The notes below the pieces were generated by a model, which worked only from the letters and a program-made list of their open reading frames with translations, ran no database searches and was not told the DNA's origin. The translations under genes and the position numbers were made by a program. DNA of 64,000 nt from Psychroflexus aestuariivivens. Lineage in GTDB: Bacteria > Bacteroidota > Bacteroidia > Flavobacteriales > Flavobacteriaceae. Below, piece after piece: positions 56,442 to 64,000 of the stretch; the stretch's first letter is position 1, and each line of letters opens with the position of its first letter. Location of the stretch: positions 1 through 64,000 of the forward strand of contig NZ_RQVT01000015.1 of assembly GCF_004010055.1 (NCBI RefSeq), given 5' to 3'.

Positions 56442-58892
56442 ATGAAACACTTGCTTTTAATTCTTATCGCTGTGGTGATTTGCCAATCTTGTGATTTCGA
56501 TAAGTCTGAAAAACAAGGTGAAAGTGTTAATTTTATACCGCCAAAATCTCTATTGATTTTAGAATCTGAAGATTTAAGCGAAAGTTTGACGAGCTTTCAG
56601 AACAATGATTTTTTTAAAGCAAATCTTGATTTGCCTGTATTTCAAGATTTGAAGGAAAACTTTGAATTCCTGAAGCATTTTAACCAAACTAGTCGAGCTA
56701 TTTTAGCGATTACACCTCTTGGCGAAAGAGATTTGGCTTCAACTTTAATTATTGAAAACAATGCGTTTCAGATGGATTCTGTTCAGCTCAGTAGAGGTCA
56801 AATTATTGAATACGCAGGCAAGGAAATCACAGAATTTAATATTGAAAAGCAACAATTTTACTCCACGGTTCTCGAGCAAATTCGTGTGACTTCAGAATCT
56901 AAAATAATTGTTGAAAACGTGATTCGCTCCTATAATAATCAATTCAAATTCAATGAGAGTTTCTACAAAGCTTATAAAGCCGCTACTGGAGAAACTTCAT
57001 TATTTATTGACTTAGAAAACACAAAACGTTTATGGGAAAATGATTTGAAAGATTTCAGTCCTGTGGTTTTTAAAGATTTGGGGAGTTGGTTGAGTTTGGA
57101 TTTAGATTTAGATCCTGATGAATTGCGTTGGAGTGGTGTAATTTTATCAGAAGCTTCTCGTGACAAACTGAAATTATTCAGTAATAATAAGCCGAAACCT
57201 TATCGAATTCATGAAGTTACCCCAAATTCTGCCGTTGGTTTTTTGAGTTTGAGTTTTAGCGATTTTGAAAAATTACAAGAAAAGCGTCAGGAGTTGAAAT
57301 ATTCAACCGATATAAAGTTTAACAATTTATTTCAGTCGGTGAATGAAGTTGGTTTGATTCAGCTGGAATCTGACTTGGTTTATGATTTGGTCAGTAGAAG
57401 CTCCACTAAAATATTAGACTCTCTGAGAGGTTTTAGTGAAGAAGTAGCAGAATTTAGAAATGAAAAAATTTATAAATTCGATCCGGAAAATATTTTCGCA
57501 GACTTCACACCACTTTTACCAAATTACAAATTGTCCTATTTTACATTGTACGATGGACATTTTCTGTTTGCACAAAGTCAGGATATTTTAGAAAATGCGC
57601 TGATCAACATCAAAAACGGTTCGGTGATGAGTCAATCTGTTGCATTTCAAAACACTGCTGAAGAATTGGGAAATACTGCAAATATGTTTTGGGGTGGAAA
57701 TACAACGCATTTTATGACTCAATTATCTAAATTTTCAACTTCAGAGTTCAATGAAAATTTTCAGAAGTTTGAAAAGGAAAAGTATGATGTTGTGTTGATG
57801 CAAGCTACTTTTGAAGGTGATTTTTCACATTTTAATGGTTTGGCAAAAAAGAATTCAGAAAATACAACAACAAATTCTATTGAAACCAAGCGTCTCAAAT
57901 TTGATAAAAGTTTGAGTTCGGCACCGATATTTTTCACCAATTGGCGCACCAGGCAAAAAGATATTGTTTTTCAGGACGAAAACAATGTTTTACATTTGGT
58001 AGATACCAATGGCAAAAGCATTTGGACAAAAGAGCTGGACAGTCGTATTGTGGGTGAAATTTTGAGTTTAGATATTTATAAAAACACCCGAATTCAGTTG
58101 GCATTTACAACACAAAATCGCTTGTATGTTTTAGATAAAAATGGGAATGATGTAAAACCTTTTCCATTGAAATTTCAAAATATAATCACTCAAGGTTTGG
58201 CAATATTCGATTATGATGATAGTGGTCGCTACCGTTTTGTAGTGGTTCAGGACGATGATATTAAAATGTTTAATAAAGAGGGGAAAAGCGTGAAAGGTTT
58301 CAACTATAAAATCCAAGGTCAAATTAAACATACGCCAAAACATATCAGAATAGATCGAAAAGACTATATTTTGGTTGAAAATGAATCTGGTTTAAAAATT
58401 TTAAATCGAACTGGAGAGCCGCGAGTAAAAATCAAAAAAGATTTGAAAACATCTGGTAATTCATGGCACTTACATAACGGTCATTTTGTTGGGACTGATT
58501 CTGATGGCAATTTAATCAAGATTTCAGAAGATGGACAAGTTGAAGTAGAGGAGATGGGCTTTGTTGAAAACCACATTATAACTGCAACTCCAGAAAATTT
58601 GGTAACCTTTTCTGAAAATACGATTGATATCAACGGCATTTCGAAATCTTTGGATTATGGCTTGTATTTACCACCGAAATTGCATCAATTCAATAACAAT
58701 CGAACATTTGTTAGTTTGGTCGATCAGCAGGCAGAGAAAGTTTACCTTTTCGATAATCAAGGCGAATTGATTTCAGGATTTCCAGTGTATGGAACTTCTG
58801 AAGTTGATGTATTTATGCGCAAAACCAATGAATTAATTTTGGTGACTAAAGGCAACGACGATGCAGTTTTAGTTTACAGAAAAACACTCTAA
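56442..58892 (+). CDS. Large lipoprotein with C-terminal beta-propeller-like region
   Basis: 816 aa from the ATG at 56442 (a TTG at 56421 is open but would precede the signal). Lipobox VVICQSC. Residues of about 25-480 resemble DUF3352-type envelope proteins (KSLLILESEDLSESLTSFQ, GETSLFIDLENTKRLW). From about 490 the protein has repeated blades such as VFQDENNVLHLVDTNGKS and NRLYVLDKNGNDVKPFP, a PQQ/WD-like propeller. Its position after rnhB is conserved in flavobacteria as far as I recall. The ends of this gene and lipB touch, convergent. Function unknown. Confidence 0.75.
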   Translation: MKHLLLILIAVVICQSCDFDKSEKQGESVNFIPPKSLLILESEDLSESLTSFQNNDFFKANLDLPVFQDLKENFEFLKHFNQTSRAILAITPLGERDLASTLIIENNAFQMDSVQLSRGQIIEYAGKEITEFNIEKQQFYSTVLEQIRVTSESKIIVENVIRSYNNQFKFNESFYKAYKAATGETSLFIDLENTKRLWENDLKDFSPVVFKDLGSWLSLDLDLDPDELRWSGVILSEASRDKLKLFSNNKPKPYRIHEVTPNSAVGFLSLSFSDFEKLQEKRQELKYSTDIKFNNLFQSVNEVGLIQLESDLVYDLVSRSSTKILDSLRGFSEEVAEFRNEKIYKFDPENIFADFTPLLPNYKLSYFTLYDGHFLFAQSQDILENALINIKNGSVMSQSVAFQNTAEELGNTANMFWGGNTTHFMTQLSKFSTSEFNENFQKFEKEKYDVVLMQATFEGDFSHFNGLAKKNSENTTTNSIETKRLKFDKSLSSAPIFFTNWRTRQKDIVFQDENNVLHLVDTNGKSIWTKELDSRIVGEILSLDIYKNTRIQLAFTTQNRLYVLDKNGNDVKPFPLKFQNIITQGLAIFDYDDSGRYRFVVVQDDDIKMFNKEGKSVKGFNYKIQGQIKHTPKHIRIDRKDYILVENESGLKILNRTGEPRVKIKKDLKTSGNSWHLHNGHFVGTDSDGNLIKISEDGQVEVEEMGFVENHIITATPENLVTFSENTIDINGISKSLDYGLYLPPKLHQFNNNRTFVSLVDQQAEKVYLFDNQGELISGFPVYGTSEVDVFMRKTNELILVTKGNDDAVLVYRKTL

Positions 58893-59594
58893 TTATTCAG
58901 TCAATTCAGCTTCAAATAAATCGGTAAAGTGTTTTTTGAGTTTCTGTTTAACGTCTTCCATGGAAACTTCAGTTTGTCCCAGCTCAACATTAAGTGATGT
59001 CACGGCTTTATCTTGAATTCCGCAAGGAACGATGTTATCAAAATAGCCTAAATTAGCGTTAACGTTTAGGGCAAATCCATGCATAGTCACCCAACGAGAA
59101 GCGCGAACGCCCATGGCGCAAATTTTTCTAGCAAAAGGTGTTCCTACATCAAGCCAAACTCCAGTTTCACCTTTGCTGCGCTCAGACTTAAGACCGTATT
59201 CTGCCAAAGTGAGAATGACCATTTCTTCTAATAATCGTAAATATTTATGAATATCAGTAAAGAAGTTTTCTAAATCTAATATCGGATAACCCACGATTTG
59301 GCCAGGGCCGTGGTAAGTGATGTCGCCACCACGATTAATTTTGTAGAATGTCGCGCCTTTATCCGCCAATTGTTTTTCATCAAGAAGCAAATTTGCCAAA
59401 TCACCACTTTTTCCTAAAGTATAAACATGAGGATGTTCTACAAAAAGGAAATGATTTTCAGTGGGTAAGTCGAGTTCCTCTCGTCTATTTTTAATTTTAG
59501 TTTGTAAAATAGATTGAAACAATTCTTCTTGAAAATCCCAAGTTTCTTTGTAGTCGCGTTGTCCCAATTCTAGAACTTTGATTTGCTTATTCAT
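58893..59594 (-). CDS. lipB: Lipoyl(octanoyl) transferase LipB
   Basis: 233 aa from the ATG at 59594 (MNKQIKVLELG); the frame extends eight codons upstream to a less likely start. Moves octanoyl from acyl carrier protein to lipoyl domains. Features: EHPHVYTLGKSG, GGDITYHGPGQIVGYPILDL, KICAMGVRASRWVTMHGFALN and the nucleophile Cys in IVPCGIQDKAVTS. LipA, which would use Fe-S clusters, is not in the window. Confidence 0.95.
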   Translation of the reverse strand: MNKQIKVLELGQRDYKETWDFQEELFQSILQTKIKNRREELDLPTENHFLFVEHPHVYTLGKSGDLANLLLDEKQLADKGATFYKINRGGDITYHGPGQIVGYPILDLENFFTDIHKYLRLLEEMVILTLAEYGLKSERSKGETGVWLDVGTPFARKICAMGVRASRWVTMHGFALNVNANLGYFDNIVPCGIQDKAVTSLNVELGQTEVSMEDVKQKLKKHFTDLFEAELTE

Positions 59595-59785
59595 TCTGAA
59601 TTTTTGTTTGTAATACAAAGGTAAAACAAGTTTAGCAGAACCTTTGTGGATTTTATTTTATATCCATATATGAGAGATGTTTTATTTCAAAAGTGAAATG
59701 CAAAGCACACAAAAATCCTGGTTAAAATTTCTTAAAATCAGTATCTTATTTAAGTTCAAGCACAGAAATATTTTGATAATGTCGT

Positions 59786-59793
59786 TATCTTTG
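59786..59793 (+). promoter_or_regulatory. Candidate -7 box for lysS
   Basis: TATCTTTG fits TAnnTTTG and ends 22 bases before the lysS ATG. A correctly spaced -33 TTG is not evident. Confidence 0.45.
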
Positions 59794-59815
59794 CCACTTC
59801 GAAAAATAACGAAAT

Positions 59816-61507
59816 ATGCAATTATCAGAGCAAGAACGCATCAGACGAGATAAACTGAAATCTTTGAGAGCCATGGGCATTGACCCTTATCCGGCTGAAC
59901 AGTTTGAATACGACCATACTTCCAAACAAATAAAATCTGAATTTGAACAAGGCAAAAAGGTTGTTGTTGCTGGAAGATTGATGTCTAGAAGAATTCAGGG
60001 TAAAGCTTCTTTTGCTGAATTGCAAGATGGTGAAGGCAGAATTCAAGTGTATTTCAATAGAGATGAAATTTGCCCTGGTGAAGACAAAACACTTTATAAT
60101 GATGTTTATAAAAAGCTCCTGGATATTGGAGATTTTATAGGCGTTGAAGGCGAATTGTTTATGACTCAAGTTGGTGAGCAAACCATCATGGTCAAAAATT
60201 TTAAGCTTTTAAGCAAATCATTGAAACCTTTGCCACTGCCAAAAAAAGATAAAGAAGGCAACGAATACGATGGTTTTCACGATCCAGAGCAGCGTTACAG
60301 ACAACGTTATGCAGATTTGGCGGTGAATCCAGAAGTGAGAGATATTTTCCAAAAACGCTCCAAGTTGTTTACTGCCATGCGGAATTTTTTCAATGAGCAA
60401 GGTTATATGGAAGTCGAAACCCCGATTTTGCAATCTATTCCTGGAGGTGCGGCAGCACGTCCTTTCATTACGCATCACAATGCATTGGATATTCCATTGT
60501 ATTTGAGAATTGCTAATGAATTATATTTGAAAAGGCTTATTGTTGGTGGTTTCGACGGGGTTTATGAGTTCTCTAAGAACTTCAGAAATGAAGGTATGGA
60601 TCGCACTCATAATCCTGAATTTACAGCCATGGAAATCTATGTATCTTACAAAGATTACAACTGGATGATGACTTTCACTGAACAATTGTTGGAGCATTGC
60701 GCCATTCAAGTGAACGGTAAAACTGAAGCGACTTTCAAAGGTCAAAAAGTAGACTTCAAAGCACCTTACAAACGTGTAACAATGACCGATGCTATCAAAA
60801 AACATACAGGTTTTGATATCACTGGCAAAACAGAATCTGAGTTGCGTCAAGCAGCTTTGGATATGGATTTAGAAGTTGATGATACAATGGGCAAAGGCAA
60901 GCTTATCGACGAAATTTTTGGTGAAAAATGTGAGCCGCACTTTATTGAGCCAACCTTTATCACCGACTATCCAAAGGAAATGAGTCCGCTTTGCAAAACA
61001 CACCGAGATAATCCAGATTTAACTGAACGTTTTGAATTGATGGTTTGTGGTAAAGAAATCGCAAACGCTTATTCAGAATTGAATGACCCAATCGATCAGC
61101 GTGAGCGTTTTGAAGAACAATTGAAGCTCGCCAAGAAGGGCGATGATGAAGCTACAGAATTTATCGATCATGATTTTCTTCGCGCTTTGGAATATGGAAT
61201 GCCGCCAACTTCAGGTTTGGGAATCGGTATGGATCGTTTGATTATGTTTTTAACGGATAATCCATCCATTCAGGAAGTCCTATTCTTTCCACAAATGAAA
61301 CCTGAGCAGAAAAAAGTAGCTTTAACTGAAGAAGAAAAAGTGATTTTAGAAATGCTTAAAACAGAATCGCCTCAAGCCTTAGATGAAATAAAAAACAAAT
61401 CTGAATTGAGCAACAAAAAATGGGACAAAGCCATCAAAGGTTTACGCGCTAAAGACCAAGCCACCGTTGATAAAACCGATGAAGGCTTGTTTGTGAAATT
61501 ATTATAA
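59816..61507 (+). CDS. lysS: Lysyl-tRNA synthetase (class II)
   Basis: 563 aa. N-terminal OB-fold anticodon domain (KVVVAGRLMSRRIQGKASFA, QVYFNRDEI) followed by the class II core: motif 1 (MEVETPILQSIPGGAAARPF), motif 2 (FRNEGMDRTHNPEFTAMEIY) and motif 3 (PPTSGLGIGMDRLIMFL). After the core lies an extra 60-residue helical tail (EEEKVILEMLKTESPQALDE ... DQATVDKTDEG), as in other Bacteroidota. The ATG follows an AT-rich leader behind a TAnnTTTG box. Confidence 0.96.
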   Translation: MQLSEQERIRRDKLKSLRAMGIDPYPAEQFEYDHTSKQIKSEFEQGKKVVVAGRLMSRRIQGKASFAELQDGEGRIQVYFNRDEICPGEDKTLYNDVYKKLLDIGDFIGVEGELFMTQVGEQTIMVKNFKLLSKSLKPLPLPKKDKEGNEYDGFHDPEQRYRQRYADLAVNPEVRDIFQKRSKLFTAMRNFFNEQGYMEVETPILQSIPGGAAARPFITHHNALDIPLYLRIANELYLKRLIVGGFDGVYEFSKNFRNEGMDRTHNPEFTAMEIYVSYKDYNWMMTFTEQLLEHCAIQVNGKTEATFKGQKVDFKAPYKRVTMTDAIKKHTGFDITGKTESELRQAALDMDLEVDDTMGKGKLIDEIFGEKCEPHFIEPTFITDYPKEMSPLCKTHRDNPDLTERFELMVCGKEIANAYSELNDPIDQRERFEEQLKLAKKGDDEATEFIDHDFLRALEYGMPPTSGLGIGMDRLIMFLTDNPSIQEVLFFPQMKPEQKKVALTEEEKVILEMLKTESPQALDEIKNKSELSNKKWDKAIKGLRAKDQATVDKTDEGLFVKLL

Positions 61508-61525
61508 ATATTGAGATTAAAAATT

Positions 61526-61560
61526 AAAAAGTCATTTCTAATTTTAGAAATGGCTTTTTT
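61526..61560. terminator. Bidirectional terminator between lysS and the deacetylase gene
   Basis: AAAAAGTCATTTCTA and TAGAAATGGCTTTTT pair (15 bp, one G-T) with a 4-nt loop and T-runs on both strands. Its right edge reaches the stop codon of the convergent minus-strand gene. Confidence 0.85.
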
Positions 61561-62173
61561 ACATCTCAAGCTTTCTAAAATTAAAATCTTTATAAGTTTC
61601 TAAAGTTTTTTGCAGAGCATATTTCATATTGGCTTCAGCTTTCAGGCTATCATGAAAAATAATAATATTGCCTTTTCGAATATTATTTTTTATGATTTTA
61701 AAACAATTTTCTTTAGAAATTTTCGAATCATAATCTTTACTGATAATATCCCACATTACGATTTTCTTTTTTTGAGCAAAAAGGGCTTTAGCTTGGCTAA
61801 ATGTGCATTTCCCGTAAGGTGGACGAAATAAATTTGTTTTTGTAAGATGTGCTTCAATAAGCCGATCACACTTTTCAATATTCTTTAGGTATGTAGATTT
61901 TTGGTTTTTCCAACCGTTTAAATGATTGTATGTATGATTGCCAATGGCATGCCCTTCATTCAGAATTCTTTGGAAAAGTTCAGGGTAACTTTGGATGTTT
62001 TCGCCGATACAGAAAAATGTAGCTTTGGCATTATGTTTTTTTAACAAATCCAAAACCCAAGGTGTAATTTCTGGAATTGGACCATCATCAAAGGTTAAAT
62101 ACAAATTTGGCGCATCGGTTTCGATACGCCAAATTCGTTTGGGAAATATTCGTTTTAAAAATGCATTATTCAA
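61559..62173 (-). CDS. Polysaccharide deacetylase (NodB-type)
   Basis: 204 aa. NodB homology: LTFDDGPIPEITPWVLDLL (catalytic and metal Asp29/Asp30), AKATFFCIGENI, HAIGNHTYNH (metal His pair), RPPYGKC and IIFHDSLKAEANM. The family removes acetyl groups from peptidoglycan, chitin-like or other polysaccharides with a divalent metal. No signal peptide is visible, although the N-terminus is short and basic. It lies 12 bases after the DUF2723 gene on the same strand. Confidence 0.9.
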   Translation of the reverse strand: MNNAFLKRIFPKRIWRIETDAPNLYLTFDDGPIPEITPWVLDLLKKHNAKATFFCIGENIQSYPELFQRILNEGHAIGNHTYNHLNGWKNQKSTYLKNIEKCDRLIEAHLTKTNLFRPPYGKCTFSQAKALFAQKKKIVMWDIISKDYDSKISKENCFKIIKNNIRKGNIIIFHDSLKAEANMKYALQKTLETYKDFNFRKLEM

Positions 62174-62185
62174 TATGAAGTAAAT

Positions 62186-64000
62186 TTATTCAACTGGCAT
62201 TTGATCTGGTGAGAAAATATCGTTTTCTGAAGAATCGATTTCTTTATCCTCAAGATTATCTGCTTCAAGTTCATCCATAAGTTCCTCGTCCAATGTTTCC
62301 TCTTCTTCACCAAAGAAATGATTGAATTTTTCTAAATATTGGTTGAATTCAGCAGCTTTATCCTTCATAATTTCGTCATCTCTCTGGATGATTAAAATAT
62401 CCACAAGACTTCTGTATTTTTCAATTTCAGTAAATATTCTTTCCGCGTATTTCACTTGCGCTTCATAATCCAATTCTGCATAATAATCTAACCATTCCTG
62501 GTAATTTGTAGCCACTTGCTCCCAAACTTCTCTGGCTTTTTCTGTTTTACCGATTTCATAATAACCGATAATATAGGGCTCGACAAGTTGGTAATATTGA
62601 TAATGTTTGACAGGAATGTTCTCCATGGCAAGATCCATGATGTTTTCAGCTTTATCGAATTTTTTCTCATCGATTAACTTTTCAACCAACCTTGCTAGGT
62701 TACTTCTATATGTAATGGCGTTTTTACGAGTTTCAGGATCATGATAAATATCATCGCTACCACTATTTCCCCAATACCATTCCATAACATTAGCGTACAT
62801 TTTTTCGGTATCTATTCTGCCCATGTCGAATGGATTTCTTGGATCCACTGGTGTTTTAATAGGAACAAGTTTATAAACTACACCGTCAAGCTGAAGGTAA
62901 TCTTTCATCCATAAATAATCATCATCACCAAAACTTCCACCAGTAAAATAAATCGGTCTTTCCCAATCATTGTTGGCGACCAAATCAAGCATCAATAATC
63001 TGTTTTTGTATATCAAATTACCATCTAAGGTGATGTCAATATAAGAAACTATCTGATCGGCATCTTCAGGTTTTACAATGTTATTTTTCAGAACTTTTTC
63101 TTTATTAACATTGAGCCTAAGATTCTTGGTAGGGAATAAATTCACTTCTTGACCACTTTGCAATTCAGCCTTGGTAGTTTTATTATCACTTTTAATGTAT
63201 TTTATAAACTGACTAACGCTGATTGTGTCGCTGATTCTAGGATCTTTTTCGAACCAAACTGCATCATTGGTTCCATAACGGTAATCTATATGTTCCAAAG
63301 TGGTTTTGATAGGATCGCTTTCGTATGCTTTTCTTCGCATTTGGTCGATGTACCAATCAGTAGCAAACAAACTGGTGTTAATCGTTCGAACATCTGTTCT
63401 GTAGCCTTCAATTTCTTGGGCGTACCACAATGCAAAAGTATCATTGTCACCAATAGTGAAAAGAATTCCATTTTCTTCTACGGAATCCAAATATTTTTTG
63501 GCCATGGCTAATGCAGTGTAACGATTTGAGCGGTCATGGTCATCCCAGTTTTCTGAAGCTAATAATGCTGGAACAGCAAGCAAACAAACTACGCCAACTA
63601 CTGGTGCCGCTATTTTTGGGGTTAGGTAGCTTTTGAGTTTATTGAAAATGGCATAGACACCAAGTCCAATCCAAATTGAGAAGACATAAAATGAACCCAC
63701 CAAAGCATAATCTCGTTCTCTTGGTTCAAAAGGCCGTTCGTTGAGGTAAATTTTAAGTGCGATACCTGTGAATAAAAAGAAGACCATGAGTACCCAAAAG
63801 AATTTAATGTCTTTTGAAGCATGGAAGAATAGACCTATAAGTCCTAAAATTAATGGTAAAAAATAATAGGTATTTCTTGCTTCGTTTTCGGATAAATCTG
63901 ACGGTAAATTCTGTTGAGAGCCGAGTCGGTTTTCATCTAAAAAGTCAATACCACTTAACCAATTTCCATCGAAATCATTGTATTTTCCTTGGTTGTCGTT
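62186..64000 (-). CDS. DUF2723 membrane protein, C-terminal part (runs off the window)
   Basis: The frame is open from its stop at 62186 to the window edge, so the N-terminus is missing; 604 residues are visible. The first part has several hydrophobic helices (YYFLPLILGLIGLFF, FFWVLMVFFLFTGIALKI, GSFYVFSIWIGLGVYAIF, VVGVVCLLAVPALLA). The rest is a large soluble domain (NGILFTIGDNDTFALWYAQE, RPIYFTGGSFGD) with TPR-like helices and a very acidic tail. DUF2723 proteins are Bacteroidota multi-spanning membrane proteins with a glycosyltransferase-like N-terminal region. The ATG at 63787 is internal. Confidence 0.85.
   Translation of the reverse strand, partial: NDNQGKYNDFDGNWLSGIDFLDENRLGSQQNLPSDLSENEARNTYYFLPLILGLIGLFFHASKDIKFFWVLMVFFLFTGIALKIYLNERPFEPRERDYALVGSFYVFSIWIGLGVYAIFNKLKSYLTPKIAAPVVGVVCLLAVPALLASENWDDHDRSNRYTALAMAKKYLDSVEENGILFTIGDNDTFALWYAQEIEGYRTDVRTINTSLFATDWYIDQMRRKAYESDPIKTTLEHIDYRYGTNDAVWFEKDPRISDTISVSQFIKYIKSDNKTTKAELQSGQEVNLFPTKNLRLNVNKEKVLKNNIVKPEDADQIVSYIDITLDGNLIYKNRLLMLDLVANNDWERPIYFTGGSFGDDDYLWMKDYLQLDGVVYKLVPIKTPVDPRNPFDMGRIDTEKMYANVMEWYWGNSGSDDIYHDPETRKNAITYRSNLARLVEKLIDEKKFDKAENIMDLAMENIPVKHYQYYQLVEPYIIGYYEIGKTEKAREVWEQVATNYQEWLDYYAELDYEAQVKYAERIFTEIEKYRSLVDILIIQRDDEIMKDKAAEFNQYLEKFNHFFGEEEETLDEELMDELEADNLEDKEIDSSENDIFSPDQMPVE

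Overview
The window is AT-rich DNA from a member of the Bacteroidota, most likely a marine Flavobacteriaceae species. The evidence is type A sorting tails of the type IX secretion system (T9SS) on three large exported proteins, Bacteroidota-type TAnnTTTG promoter boxes, many families largely confined to the phylum (DUF2480, DUF3078, 2TM, Porin_10-like, DUF1684, DUF2723), and a SUF operon laid out as in flavobacteria. I cannot name the species.

Layout. (1) 0.1-4.3 kb: a secreted GH81 beta-1,3-glucanase with CBM6, PKD and Ig-like modules (minus strand). (2) About 4.3-16.7 kb: a gene-poor accessory region of short unrelated genes. The first block reads on the minus strand: a split carboxypeptidase-regulatory-like gene, an orphan RtcB RNA ligase, an esterase-like lipoprotein and a DUF1684 protein. 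The second block reads on the plus strand: a DUF262 protein overlapping a HEPN protein, then TPR, RDD, SH3 and unknown exported proteins. Many of these genes are followed by related hairpin-forming elements, so the region looks like an accumulation of mobile gene cassettes. (3) 16.7-18.7 kb: an FG-GAP/T9SS protein and a CAU tRNA. (4) 18.8-20.9 kb: methylmalonyl-CoA epimerase, divergent from rbfA and an FtsX-type permease. (5) 21.1-27.9 kb: a giant fibronectin-type T9SS protein flanked by two nearly identical small CTERM-like proteins. (6) 28.4-32.8 kb: an M1 peptidase, a subtilase lipoprotein and an MBL-fold hydrolase in one likely operon. (7) 32.9-36.4 kb: a cation/proton antiporter, dprA and a lipoprotein. 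(8) 36.6-44.0 kb: sufA-sufB-lipoprotein-sufC-sufD-sufS-META lipoprotein-sufE-sufT-like-DUF2480, behind a strong consensus promoter. (9) 44.2-53.7 kb: outer-membrane barrels, fructosamine kinase, folA, a class V PLP enzyme facing egtD-egtB, thyA and DUF1697. (10) 53.7-64 kb: a putative porin, rnhB, a propeller lipoprotein, lipB, lysS, a polysaccharide deacetylase and the C-terminal part of a DUF2723 protein that runs off the window.

How the genes work together. The SUF operon builds Fe-S clusters, and LipB nearby supplies lipoyl groups. folA and thyA form the dTMP/folate pair. egtB and egtD, with the facing PLP enzyme as a possible EgtE, could make ergothioneine. The best candidate for an unusual system is the translationally coupled DUF262-HEPN pair (10445-12668). 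It is a plausible anti-phage or toxin module set in a cassette-like accessory region that also carries an RNA ligase. All function calls come from reading motifs by eye; no database search was run.
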